This document shows, piece after piece, positions 1-6,705 of a DNA stretch of 18,748 bases. The number at the start of each line of letters is the position of its first letter. Within the stretch, counting starts at the first letter, position 1. The notes beneath the pieces are model-generated. The model was not told the origin of the DNA, made no database searches, and saw nothing but the letters and a program-made list of their open reading frames with translations. Position numbers and translations under genes: made by a program. Source of the DNA: JAQBDA01 sp032124675 (GTDB lineage: Bacteria > Chloroflexota > Anaerolineae > Anaerolineales > UBA4823); assembly GCA_032124675.1 (NCBI GenBank), contig JAQBDA010000280.1, positions 1 to 18,748 of the forward strand, in the 5' to 3' direction.

Positions 1-30
1 CCAACCACCTCATTTACTTTTTGTTTTTTG

Positions 31-109
31 GTTGTGGGGGGGGTGCGGGGGTTTTTGGGGGGGGGGTGCCCCCCCAAAACACCCCCAATTTCCCCTGAAC
101 TGCGTAACT
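31..109 (-). repeat. Copy 1 of a G/C-rich hairpin element downstream of the threonine-synthase-like gene
   Basis: Read on the minus strand, a conserved 28-nt head at 82-109 (AGTTACGCAGTTCA, then GGGGAAATTGGGGG) begins 6 nt after the stop codon of the gene ending at 116. It leads into a strong hairpin: on the plus strand G5T5G7+ (47-63) faces C7A4CAC5 (69-86). The same head occurs at 10159-10186 in the opposite orientation with 27 of 28 bases identical. It is again followed by a hairpin with an AAAACACCCCC-type arm. This is a dispersed 3'-UTR-type palindrome. No transposase is present. Confidence 0.65.
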
Positions 110-115
110 CCTAAC

Positions 116-1228
116 TTATTTAGCGTGCACCGATTTGAGACCAGACCCGGTCAGCACAACCGCGATCGGTTCCGGCAGCTCGGCAGCGAGTTGTGCCAGC
201 GCTCCCCAAACGACGGCTGAGGTCGGCTCCACATACAGGCCGCGCCGCGCAAGCTGCTGCACTCCTGGCATGATCTCCTCCTCGTCCACCGCGACCAGCC
301 TGCCTTGATGGGCAGTGAGTGCTGCCAGCACAGCATCGCCGCGCAGCGGCCCCCTGACACGGATGCCTTCTGCCAGAGTCGGTGCCTCCGCGATCCAGCT
401 CATCCCCGCCTGACCATATGTAAACAGCGCCCATAACGGGGCGCAGGCACGCGCCTGGACGCCGACGATGACCGGTATATTCGGGATCAGGTCCGCCGCC
501 TGCAAAGCTTCGAAGCCACGCAAAACCCCCAGCAGCAGGCCGCCCTGTCCGGCAGGCAGCACCAGGCTGCCCGGAGCTGCGCCCAGCTGCTCGTACAACT
601 CGTATGCCAGGGTGGCATACCCCGGCAGGTTGAACGGCAGGAAGGCATGGCTGGCGTATGCTGTGCCAGGTTCCTGGTCATCCACTTTTTCCAGCGCTCG
701 CAGAACAGCCTGACTGGCATTCGAGCGCGGTCCCTTGATGCGTACGATATCGGCACCATAAGCCTCGATCTGCCGTTTTTTCGGACCGGATGCCGAGTCG
801 GGGATGAAGATGCGGGCATTAATCCCGGCCCGCGCAGCGTAAGCTGCAAAGGAGGCCCCAGCATTGCCGGATGAGTCCTCCAGGGCAGCGGTAATGCCCC
901 GGCTGCGTAAGAACCCGGCGATTACCGCGCTGCCTCGGTCCTTGAACGACCCGCTCGGGTTCAGGTATTCGCACTTGAATGCCACCGGCAGACCGAAGGC
1001 TTCTGCCCATACCAGGGGGGTATTCCCTTCCCCCAGGCTGACCGGATCACTATCCTGGGGTAAACCGAAGGTATGCCGGTAGCGCCATATCCCAGGCTGG
1101 CGGGTGCTCACCAGAGCAGGGTTATACGGCAATTGCACGCTGTAATCGAAGATACTGCCGCAGTCCGGGCACTTGAACGGCGAGCCATGCTCTGGATAAG
1201 GCTTGCGGCAGTTAATGCAGTGAACCAT
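116..1228 (-). CDS. thrC: Threonine synthase-like PLP-dependent enzyme
   Basis: This 370-aa protein belongs to the tryptophan-synthase-beta/threonine-synthase fold family. Threonine synthases convert O-phospho-L-homoserine to threonine plus phosphate in the cytosol. An N-terminal zinc-ribbon-like segment carries Cys4, Cys7, Cys20 and Cys23. SLGEGNTPL (64-72) is followed by PSGSFKDRG, whose Lys96 should form the Schiff base with PLP. DSSGNAG near residue 118 is the substrate-loop motif, and VLTGSGLKS near the C terminus replaces the more usual TGxGLKD. Length is normal for the short bacterial type. It is the last gene of the minus-strand moaCDE cluster, 44 nt after moaE. No other threonine-pathway gene is visible, so co-transcription is positional rather than functional evidence. 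No strong Shine-Dalgarno precedes the ATG. A related lyase activity cannot be excluded. Confidence 0.82.
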   Translation of the reverse strand: MVHCINCRKPYPEHGSPFKCPDCGSIFDYSVQLPYNPALVSTRQPGIWRYRHTFGLPQDSDPVSLGEGNTPLVWAEAFGLPVAFKCEYLNPSGSFKDRGSAVIAGFLRSRGITAALEDSSGNAGASFAAYAARAGINARIFIPDSASGPKKRQIEAYGADIVRIKGPRSNASQAVLRALEKVDDQEPGTAYASHAFLPFNLPGYATLAYELYEQLGAAPGSLVLPAGQGGLLLGVLRGFEALQAADLIPNIPVIVGVQARACAPLWALFTYGQAGMSWIAEAPTLAEGIRVRGPLRGDAVLAALTAHQGRLVAVDEEEIMPGVQQLARRGLYVEPTSAVVWGALAQLAAELPEPIAVVLTGSGLKSVHAK

Positions 1229-1272
1229 ACCTGATCAAATTAACCCCAGAAACCCTTGATTAGATGTGCATA

Positions 1273-1755
1273 TCAGTTGTTTTTGTCCTCGACACCGGGT
1301 ATATAGTCCCCCTCTACCCAGGTATCACCACCCGGACCGACTTCCTTCTTCCAGACCGGGACGATCTCCTTCAAACGGTCGATCCCATAGCGAGCTGCCT
1401 CGAATACACCGGTATCCCGGTGGGCTGCTGTGCAGGCAATCAAGACAGTAGGCGTGCCCGGATCAAGCCGCCCGATGCGCTGGACAATGGCAATCCCTTC
1501 GACGGATGGCCAGCGCTGGCGGATCTCGTCTGCGACCTGGTGCATCTTGGCCTCTGCCATGGGCTTGTATGCTTCATACTGCAGGTATACCGTCTCATAA
1601 GGATCATTGCGCTGCGTGACAGCCCGCACCATACCGGTAAACAGGCACGCGGCGCCGGTTGTTGGCAGGGTGATATCCGCCAGCAGCCCATCCATGTCCA
1701 ATTCTGCTTCGGTGATCTTGAAGATCGTGGGGTTTTCTTGGAGATCTGGGGGCAT
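1273..1755 (-). CDS. moaE: Molybdopterin synthase catalytic (large) subunit MoaE
   Basis: The 160-aa product matches the MoaE family along its length. MoaE forms a heterotetramer with thiocarboxylated MoaD and transfers sulfur to precursor Z (cPMP) to make molybdopterin. Visible family motifs are FTGMVR (39-44), LQYEAYxxMAEAKM (58-71), RIGRL (93-97), AHRDTGVFEAARYxIDxLKE (111-130) and PVWKKE (133-138). Lys129 and Lys136 have the same seven-residue spacing as the catalytic Lys119 and Lys126 of E. coli MoaE. The N terminus is about 10 residues longer than the minimal family core, so the precise start is less certain. The chosen ATG lacks an obvious Shine-Dalgarno. It lies 40 nt after moaD in the order moaC-moaD-moaE. 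Confidence 0.92.
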   Translation of the reverse strand: MPPDLQENPTIFKITEAELDMDGLLADITLPTTGAACLFTGMVRAVTQRNDPYETVYLQYEAYKPMAEAKMHQVADEIRQRWPSVEGIAIVQRIGRLDPGTPTVLIACTAAHRDTGVFEAARYGIDRLKEIVPVWKKEVGPGGDTWVEGDYIPGVEDKNN

Positions 1756-1795
1756 AAGGTTGTGGATAATGCAGTATGGCGAATGACCGGTCTGG

Positions 1796-2068
1796 TTACA
1801 ATTTCCGGCTGCCTCCGCTAACCGGCGGGAAGATGGCTATTTCCGCCTTGTGCGGGATAATATCTTGATCGAAGGCATATTCGCGGTTGATAGAGATCAG
1901 AGCGGAAGGCAGTGCTTCCTGTAAAGCAGGGTATCTGGTTCCCAACAGTTCTTTGAACTGTATCACAAGGGTCGATTCTTGGATCTCCAGGTCGACCTCT
2001 TTGACCCCGGTGCGTTCCTTGAGTGTGGCAAAGAAAAGAACCTTTACACGGATCGTCGTTGCGCTCAC
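1796..2068 (-). CDS. moaD: Molybdopterin synthase sulfur carrier subunit MoaD, with extra tail
   Basis: This 90-aa beta-grasp, ubiquitin-like protein is the sulfur carrier of molybdopterin synthase. It is normally adenylated at a terminal Gly-Gly by MoeB and then thiocarboxylated. The start is GTG, overlapping the moaC stop in a GTGA, with GAGGTG 8 nt upstream, so translational coupling is likely. Family features include VKVLFFATLKERTG (8-21), the LISINREY strand and IAIFPPVSGG (77-86). Oddly, Gly85-Gly86 is followed by Ser-Arg-Lys-Leu before the stop, whereas canonical MoaD ends exactly at GG. Either the tail is trimmed by a protease, or this is a variant, or the terminal codons contain an error. 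The identity itself is secure from sequence and from its position between moaC and moaE. Confidence 0.88.
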   Translation of the reverse strand: MSATTIRVKVLFFATLKERTGVKEVDLEIQESTLVIQFKELLGTRYPALQEALPSALISINREYAFDQDIIPHKAEIAIFPPVSGGSRKL

Positions 2069-2544
2069 TCGTTAAACACCTCACCGCTCTGCCCGCCCCG
2101 CTTCTCCACCAGGCGGACATTCTGTATGCGCATGGTCTTTTCTGCCGCTTTTGCCATATCATAAATAGTGAGCGCGGCGACAGCAACGGCAGTCAAGGCT
2201 TCCATCTCAACACCGGTCTTTGCGGTCGTTCGGGTTGTGGCAGTGATCTGGACGCCGGGCAGCTCTGGATCGATGGCGATATCGACCGCCACGTGGTTCA
2301 GCGGCAGCGGGTGGCAGAGCGGGATGAGCTCTGAGGTGCGTTTTGCTGCCATCACTCCAGCCAGCTGCGCCACTGTGAGCACATCGCCTTTCTTAAATGC
2401 ACCTTCCTGGATCAGCTTCAGGGTCTGCGCCTGCATCACCACCTCCCCCCTGGCAACGGCTACCCGCTCGGTATCCGGCTTGCCACCGACATCTACCATT
2501 CGGGCAGCGCCAGATTCGTCTATATGGGAAAGTTGGTCGGACAT
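2065..2544 (-). CDS. moaC: Cyclic pyranopterin monophosphate synthase MoaC
   Basis: The 159-aa product is a near-textbook MoaC. MoaC works after MoaA, converting 3',8-cyclo-7,8-dihydro-GTP to cyclic pyranopterin monophosphate; the protein is a cytosolic hexamer. Motifs seen are LSHIDExGxARMVDV (5-19), KKGDVL (51-56), AAKRTSELIPLCHPL (66-80), KTGVEMEALTAV (109-120), LTIYDMAKA (125-133) and KRGGQSG (148-154). Lys52, His78, Glu113, Glu115, Asp129 and Lys132 line up, one residue shifted, with the active-site residues of the E. coli enzyme. It is the first gene of the minus-strand cluster and overlaps moaD by 4 nt. Its ATG lies 7 nt after a TATAAT box without a Shine-Dalgarno, suggesting a leaderless mRNA. 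Confidence 0.95.
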   Translation of the reverse strand: MSDQLSHIDESGAARMVDVGGKPDTERVAVARGEVVMQAQTLKLIQEGAFKKGDVLTVAQLAGVMAAKRTSELIPLCHPLPLNHVAVDIAIDPELPGVQITATTRTTAKTGVEMEALTAVAVAALTIYDMAKAAEKTMRIQNVRLVEKRGGQSGEVFNE

Positions 2545-2551
2545 GGGTGAA

Positions 2552-2557
2552 ATTATA
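2552..2557 (-). promoter_or_regulatory. -10 box of the moaC promoter (leaderless)
   Basis: A perfect TATAAT on the minus strand is separated from the moaC ATG by only 7 nt (TTCACCC). Initiation 6-8 nt downstream of a -10 box would fall at or next to the A of ATG. No Shine-Dalgarno fits in the gap. No good -35 is seen about 17 nt upstream. The same arrangement occurs before ftsY. Confidence 0.6.
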
Positions 2558-2650
2558 ATCGTTCTTGGGGAATTGCCGTGGTGAATAGGATCTCACCATT
2601 AAGCAATACGCCGGTAATAATGCTAGAATTAGAAAATTTCATTTGGCGAA

Positions 2651-2680
2651 TTGCCAGAAATCCAATTAACAGTATATAAT
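2651..2680 (+). promoter_or_regulatory. Sigma70-type promoter for the DUF4332-like gene
   Basis: TTGCCA (2651-2656) matches the -35 consensus at five of six positions. A perfect TATAAT (2675-2680) follows after 18 nt. Transcription would begin near 2687, giving a leader of about 165 nt ahead of the ATG at 2852. Confidence 0.55.
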
Positions 2681-2851
2681 TACACTGGCATAAAAATTGC
2701 ATACACCGCTCAATAAAAATACTATCTTGCATTCACAGGTGACCCAAGCGCTGTACGATGGGTACCACTCATGAATTGTTTAAACGGACAACAAACCAAC
2801 CTATCAACATAAGCACCGCTTGTGTTATTCAATAAGCCGGAGGAGAATCTG

Positions 2852-4447
2852 ATGGACGAATATGGAAAACGCCTGACCAATTCCCTGCTGACATGGGGCT
2901 TTGGTTTAGTCTTGGGTGTCCTCTTTGGACTGATGGTGCTTGGCTGGTGGTTATGGCCTGTGCAGTGGGTGGACGCCAGTCCCGAGGATCTGCTATACCA
3001 GTACCAGGTCGACTACCTGACCACCGGGATCGAAGCTTACGGCTACACCGGCGATACTGCTACAGCCCAGGCGCGCTATTTTGCCCTTGGTTCAAATGCC
3101 GAGACAGCCCTGGCAGAGATCGTCCAGAATCCCGGTGCATTGCCACCGCTGCTGCTCTCTGAGTACAGCGAGCAGGTGGCTGGTATACCCGTGGATACCC
3201 TCGCCCTCCAACCGGTCGAAGTGCCAAAGACCACGACAGGCTTGAATCCGTGGGTAGCCTTAATATTCGGTCTGCTGTTCATCGCCCTTGGTGCAGTGGT
3301 CACCTATCTGATCTTTCGCGGCAAAGAAGACGAGGCCGCGGATGTGGAATACATCGAGTACGATGCCGCTCCCCTGGAGCCAATGGATGCTACCGAGCCT
3401 GCATTTATCGAGACAGGCTACGACGAGGAGGTCCTCGAGGAGCAGGTTGAAGATGATGTACTGCCCGCTATGGATGCCGGCGAGGAGGCAGGGGAAGAGT
3501 GGTACCCCATTCCAGAAGAATATGCGGCAGGTGAACCTGAAGTGGATGCTGAAGGAATGGACCTGCCGCCGTTCATTGCCGCTGCGGGTGCGGCAGTTGT
3601 CGCCGGCGCTGCAGCTGCCGAATTTGCCGAAGACGAGATAGAAATAGAAGAAGCGTCCGTCGAGGAAAGTCTAGAAGAGGTCGAAGTCGAAGCCTTCGAA
3701 GAAGTAGAGGCCATCGAAGAATCCGATGAACCGGCAGAAGACAGCTCCGGTGTAGGCCTGGCAGAGGGAGCTGCCATGGCGGGATTGGCAGCCGCCTGGC
3801 TGGCTGAAGATGAATCGGCAGAGGAGGAACTCGAGCAGGGTGAAGAGGTCTCCGCAGAAATCGAGGTAGAGGAGCAGATCGAGGCCCCGGATTTCGGCGA
3901 CCTGGACGACGATGAAGAGCTTGAAGAAGAGACCGAGGCGATGGTTGAAGATGAGATCGAGGAAGAGGAAGAAATCGATGACGAACCGGCACCAGAGGGT
4001 GAGGAATTGGTGAACCCGCACGATCCCATCGAGGTCAAGATGCGCAAGAAGCTCCAATTCGTGGAGGGGATCGGCGAGGTTTACTCGCAGAAGCTGGCAG
4101 AAGCAGGGATCGCCACTACCGGGAAGCTGATGGTAGAAGGAGTCACGCGCACCGGTCGCCAGGAGCTGGCAGAAAAAACAGGCATCAGCGAGAAGCTGAT
4201 CCTGAAATGGCTCAACGAGATCGACCTGTATCGCATCAAAGGCATCGGCTCGGAATTCGCAGACCTTCTGGAAGCCGCCGGGGTGGATACCGTCCCAGAG
4301 CTGGCACAGCGCAATCCGGAAAACCTATACCAGGCACTGGCAAATACCAATCAGGAAAAGAACCTGGTGCGGAAGTTACCGACCCAAGATCAGGTGACGG
4401 AATGGGTCGAACAGGCAAAACAGCTGCCACGCATCATTCAATACTGA
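2852..4447 (+). CDS. Two-TM protein with a long acidic linker and a DUF4332-like helix-hairpin-helix C terminus
   Basis: The protein has 531 aa from ATG 2852, chosen because GGAGGAG (2839-2845) lies 6 nt upstream; an in-frame GTG at 2822 lacks such a site. Hydrophobic segments at about 12-34 and 133-156 are probable membrane helices, with a loop of roughly 100 residues between them that is probably extracytoplasmic. Residues 160-395 are extremely Glu/Asp-rich, interrupted by two Ala/Gly-rich hydrophobic stretches (about 240-258 and 301-319). The C terminus (400-531) holds two helix-hairpin-helix units, VEGIGEVYSQKL (404-415) and RIKGIGSEFADLL (461-473). It ends with a Gln/Trp-rich helical tail that resembles DUF4332. 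HhH units usually bind DNA non-specifically, so a membrane-tethered nucleic-acid or scaffold role is possible, but the function is unknown. An intrinsic terminator follows. Confidence 0.8.
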   Translation: MDEYGKRLTNSLLTWGFGLVLGVLFGLMVLGWWLWPVQWVDASPEDLLYQYQVDYLTTGIEAYGYTGDTATAQARYFALGSNAETALAEIVQNPGALPPLLLSEYSEQVAGIPVDTLALQPVEVPKTTTGLNPWVALIFGLLFIALGAVVTYLIFRGKEDEAADVEYIEYDAAPLEPMDATEPAFIETGYDEEVLEEQVEDDVLPAMDAGEEAGEEWYPIPEEYAAGEPEVDAEGMDLPPFIAAAGAAVVAGAAAAEFAEDEIEIEEASVEESLEEVEVEAFEEVEAIEESDEPAEDSSGVGLAEGAAMAGLAAAWLAEDESAEEELEQGEEVSAEIEVEEQIEAPDFGDLDDDEELEEETEAMVEDEIEEEEEIDDEPAPEGEELVNPHDPIEVKMRKKLQFVEGIGEVYSQKLAEAGIATTGKLMVEGVTRTGRQELAEKTGISEKLILKWLNEIDLYRIKGIGSEFADLLEAAGVDTVPELAQRNPENLYQALANTNQEKNLVRKLPTQDQVTEWVEQAKQLPRIIQY

Positions 4448-4474
4448 TCCAGACAAAGCCACAACAGACCGACC

Positions 4475-4510
4475 AACCCGGAAGGCGCAGCCATTGCTTT
4501 CCGGGTTTTT
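4475..4510 (+). terminator. Intrinsic terminator after the DUF4332-like gene
   Basis: A perfect 9-bp stem pairs AACCCGGAA (4475-4483) with TTCCGGGTT (4499-4507) around a 15-nt loop. The run TTTTT (4506-4510) overlaps the stem end. The Shine-Dalgarno of the next gene (AAGAGGTG) starts immediately after it. The hairpin therefore sits within the leader of any transcript that reads into the lipoprotein gene. Confidence 0.75.
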
Positions 4511-4522
4511 AAGAGGTGCTCC

Positions 4523-5728
4523 ATGCGCCAGAACAGGAAGTTCTTGTCTTGTATCACGCTCCTGATGTTGTCCCTTAGTGCCTGCACGATCAGTGCGCCA
4601 AAAATCCTGCCTCCCACACCCCCGATCCCGACCGATGAGTCCATCCAGGTACCCACCCCTGCGCCAACAGCCACCCGGCTGCCGGAGCAGATAACCGCTT
4701 TATCCGGTCCCGTTCTGAGCCTGACATGTGACCCCCACAACCCGGCAGGTCTATACGCTCTGCTGGCGACCAACGACCTGTACTACTCGGTTGACCGGGG
4801 GAACACCTGGAAGCGGCTCCCCATCCCAACCAGCCCGCTGCGATATGACGCAGATATTCAGACCAGGTGTCCGCCGCCCATGCAGTACGACATCCGCCCG
4901 TCAGAGACCAATCCAGGGGTTTTATGGGTGCGTGCCGGTCAGACCCTGTTCCGTAGTGAAGATGGCGGCAATTCCTGGAAAAGCCAGCTGGATAATGTGA
5001 GCACATGGACAGCCAGTTTGGACGGAGAGCGCCTGTTTGCCCTGCGATCCAGTTTGACTACCGGGATCGATGGTCTGTACAGCAGCCAGGATGGTGGTAA
5101 GAATTGGGAACTGGTATTCACCGGACTGCTGCCTGAAATCGCTCCGTCTTCATTGAAACCCCGGCGGCCCGGCTGCGTAGCGCTGGCACTTGGTCCAGAC
5201 GAGCAGAGCCTGTATGTTGGCGGTCCTGGCGGCATATACCGCTCATTCGACAGGGGGGCGACGTGGAGGGCATTCAATGAAGGTTTACCGGTTGACCCTG
5301 AAGAGATCAACGAGGTCCGGTTGATAGTCAGCGATGGGCAGCAAACACTATACGTCTTGTTTGGCGTGGGGGAAGACGAGCAGGCCGCTGCCCATATGAT
5401 CCGTCTTGTCCAAGGTGAGAACAACCCGGACCAGGACCGCTGGCGTGCGATTGGGGCGGACATGCTGGCGCGGGTCGCGCATCCGGAGGCGGTCAGCTTC
5501 TTCGGGTTGTATGCCCTGGTTCCAGGAGAACATGTCAACGGTCAGCTCTATCTTGGGAGCGAAGAAGGTGCTCTGCTCAGCCAGGATTTTGGAGAAACCT
5601 GGATGCCGATCGAGCTGCCTGTGGCAGGGCGTATCACCCGTATCGCACCCTCCTTCGGAGAGGGGATGCTGATTTACGTGTGGACCGGAGACAGGCTGCT
5701 GATCCACGAGCTACCCGGCAGCCGTTAG
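4523..5728 (+). CDS. Secreted lipoprotein with Asp-box (BNR-type) beta-propeller repeats
   Basis: This 401-aa protein has a lipoprotein signal: a basic start, a hydrophobic core, then LSAC with Cys21 as the lipidation site. A Pro/Thr-rich spacer follows (about 27-55). The rest carries five Asp-box motifs of the form SxDxGxxW: SVDRGNTW, SEDGGNSW, SQDGGKNW, SFDRGATW and SQDFGETW. Such motifs mark beta-hairpin turns in sialidase, sortilin and YCF48-like propellers. None of the arginine-triad context needed to call a sialidase is evident. The protein is probably anchored on the outer face of the cytoplasmic membrane as a binding or scaffold propeller; the ligand is unknown. The ATG is preceded by AAGAGGTG directly after an intrinsic terminator. 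No enzymatic role can be assigned. Confidence 0.8.
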   Translation: MRQNRKFLSCITLLMLSLSACTISAPKILPPTPPIPTDESIQVPTPAPTATRLPEQITALSGPVLSLTCDPHNPAGLYALLATNDLYYSVDRGNTWKRLPIPTSPLRYDADIQTRCPPPMQYDIRPSETNPGVLWVRAGQTLFRSEDGGNSWKSQLDNVSTWTASLDGERLFALRSSLTTGIDGLYSSQDGGKNWELVFTGLLPEIAPSSLKPRRPGCVALALGPDEQSLYVGGPGGIYRSFDRGATWRAFNEGLPVDPEEINEVRLIVSDGQQTLYVLFGVGEDEQAAAHMIRLVQGENNPDQDRWRAIGADMLARVAHPEAVSFFGLYALVPGEHVNGQLYLGSEEGALLSQDFGETWMPIELPVAGRITRIAPSFGEGMLIYVWTGDRLLIHELPGSR

Positions 5729-5737
5729 CCCAATCTG

Positions 5738-5762
5738 AGAGGAGGCGACCCCGGAGTCCTCT
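5738..5762 (+). terminator. Weak hairpin after the Asp-box lipoprotein gene
   Basis: AGAGGA (5738-5743) pairs with TCCTCT (5757-5762), ten nt after the TAG stop. The 6-bp stem has no real U-tract behind it, so it is at best a weak terminator between this gene and ftsY. Confidence 0.3.
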
Positions 5763-5779
5763 TATCCCAACTTCAGGTT

Positions 5780-5788
5780 TGATATAAT
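5780..5788 (+). promoter_or_regulatory. Extended -10 promoter of ftsY (leaderless)
   Basis: TGATATAAT is a perfect extended -10 element (TGn plus TATAAT, 5783-5788). The ftsY ATG at 5797 is only 8 nt beyond the box, and the gap (CTCTCCCC) contains no Shine-Dalgarno. Transcription would start at or within 1-2 nt of the ATG. No convincing -35 is present, as is common for extended -10 promoters. Confidence 0.65.
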
Positions 5789-5796
5789 CTCTCCCC

Positions 5797-6705
5797 ATGA
5801 GCAGCATATTCGGAAAATGGAAAAATGGGCTGGCAAAGACCAGCAAATCCACTTTTGGGCAGATCGCGGTCCTGCTTGGCGCCAGCGAGGTGACCGATGA
5901 AACCTTCGAGGACCTGGAAGCCCTGATGATCCAGGCTGACCTGGGCGTCGAGACCAGTGAGGAGATCCTGGCAGAGCTGTGGGAACGCGAGCGCAGCGAG
6001 GGAATTACCAGAGCTTCCGACTTGAGAGCGGCCTTCCGGGAGGAGCTGCGCAAGCGGCTGGCGGAGCCTCCCCCGGTTGAGTTCCCCGCGCAGCCGACTG
6101 TCATCCTGATCGTGGGAGTCAACGGATCCGGCAAGACCACCAGCATCGCCAAGCTGGGCAAGCTCTTCAAAGATGAAGGCAAAAGCGTGCTTCTGGGCGC
6201 TGCCGATACATACCGCGCCGCGGCGGTGGACCAGCTTGAGATCTGGGCGCAGCGGTTGGACCTTCCTGTAATATCCGGGCAGATGGGCGGCGATGCCGGC
6301 GCGGTGGCTTATGACACCGTCCAATCGGCAATCAACCGCCATAATGATGTCGTCCTGATCGATACCGCCGGTCGCCTGCACACCCGCTACAACCTGATGG
6401 AGGAGCTGAAAAAAGTGCTGCGCGTGGTCACCAAAGCCATGCCGGGCGCACCTCACAAAGTTTGGCTGGTGATGGATGCCACCACCGGGCAGAACGCGCT
6501 GCAGCAGGCACGTGCCTTCAAGCAGGCGGTTGAAGTGACCGGTGTGATCCTGGCAAAGCTCGATTCCTCCGCCCGGGGCGGCATGGCTTTCGCCATCCAG
6601 CGCGAGCTTGGGCTGCCGATCTTGTATGCCGGGTTGGGTGAAAAACCGGACGACTTGCAGCCCTTCGACCCCGACCTGTTCATCCAGGGCATCTTGGGAG
6701 AATAG
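5797..6705 (+). CDS. ftsY: Signal recognition particle receptor FtsY
   Basis: The 302-aa product is the SRP-family GTPase that docks Ffh/4.5S RNA-ribosome complexes to the membrane for co-translational insertion. An N-terminal helical domain (about 1-90) precedes the GTPase NG core. Visible motifs are GVNGSGKTT (P-loop, 107-115), DTYRAAAVDQL (137-147), DTAGR (189-193), AKLDSSARGG (253-262) and GEKPDDLQPF (281-290). The G4 element has Ala where TKLD is usual, and SSAR replaces the common GTAK. There is no acidic A domain, so it is a compact FtsY of the kind found in many Gram-positive-like and Chloroflexota genomes. It is not Ffh, because the methionine-rich M domain is absent. The ATG lies 8 nt after an extended -10 box, and the next gene begins directly after its stop. 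Confidence 0.95.
   Translation: MSSIFGKWKNGLAKTSKSTFGQIAVLLGASEVTDETFEDLEALMIQADLGVETSEEILAELWERERSEGITRASDLRAAFREELRKRLAEPPPVEFPAQPTVILIVGVNGSGKTTSIAKLGKLFKDEGKSVLLGAADTYRAAAVDQLEIWAQRLDLPVISGQMGGDAGAVAYDTVQSAINRHNDVVLIDTAGRLHTRYNLMEELKKVLRVVTKAMPGAPHKVWLVMDATTGQNALQQARAFKQAVEVTGVILAKLDSSARGGMAFAIQRELGLPILYAGLGEKPDDLQPFDPDLFIQGILGE

Larger units (their letters stand above)
2545..2851. other. Divergent intergenic region between moaC and the DUF4332-like gene
   Basis: This AT-rich stretch separates two divergent transcription units. It holds the moaC -10 box on the minus strand and a sigma70-type promoter (2651-2680) on the plus strand. A weaker plus-strand candidate is TTGCAT (2697-2702), 17 nt, then TACTAT (2720-2725). 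From the likely start near 2687 the plus-strand leader would be about 165 nt long. I see no convincing riboswitch or small gene in it. Confidence 0.6.

Noticed and set aside
32..220. Short plus-strand frame beginning in the poly-G tract
   Set aside because: Gly/Pro-rich translation of G and C homopolymers running antisense into the thrC-like gene, with no coding character.
2822..2851. Upstream GTG start for the DUF4332-like protein
   Set aside because: The ATG at 2852 has GGAGGAG at the right distance. The GTG has no Shine-Dalgarno and adds a charged peptide before the first membrane helix.
3418..4047. Long minus-strand frame encoding a Ser-rich protein opposite the acidic linker
   Set aside because: It is the antisense image of Glu/Asp codons (GAG/GAA/GAT read as Ser-rich). 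No Shine-Dalgarno or family resemblance is seen, while the plus-strand frame has domains on both sides.
4523..5728. Sialidase assignment for the Asp-box lipoprotein
   Set aside because: Asp-boxes are shared by many propeller families. The catalytic Arg triad, Tyr/Glu pair and RIP motif of sialidases are not visible.
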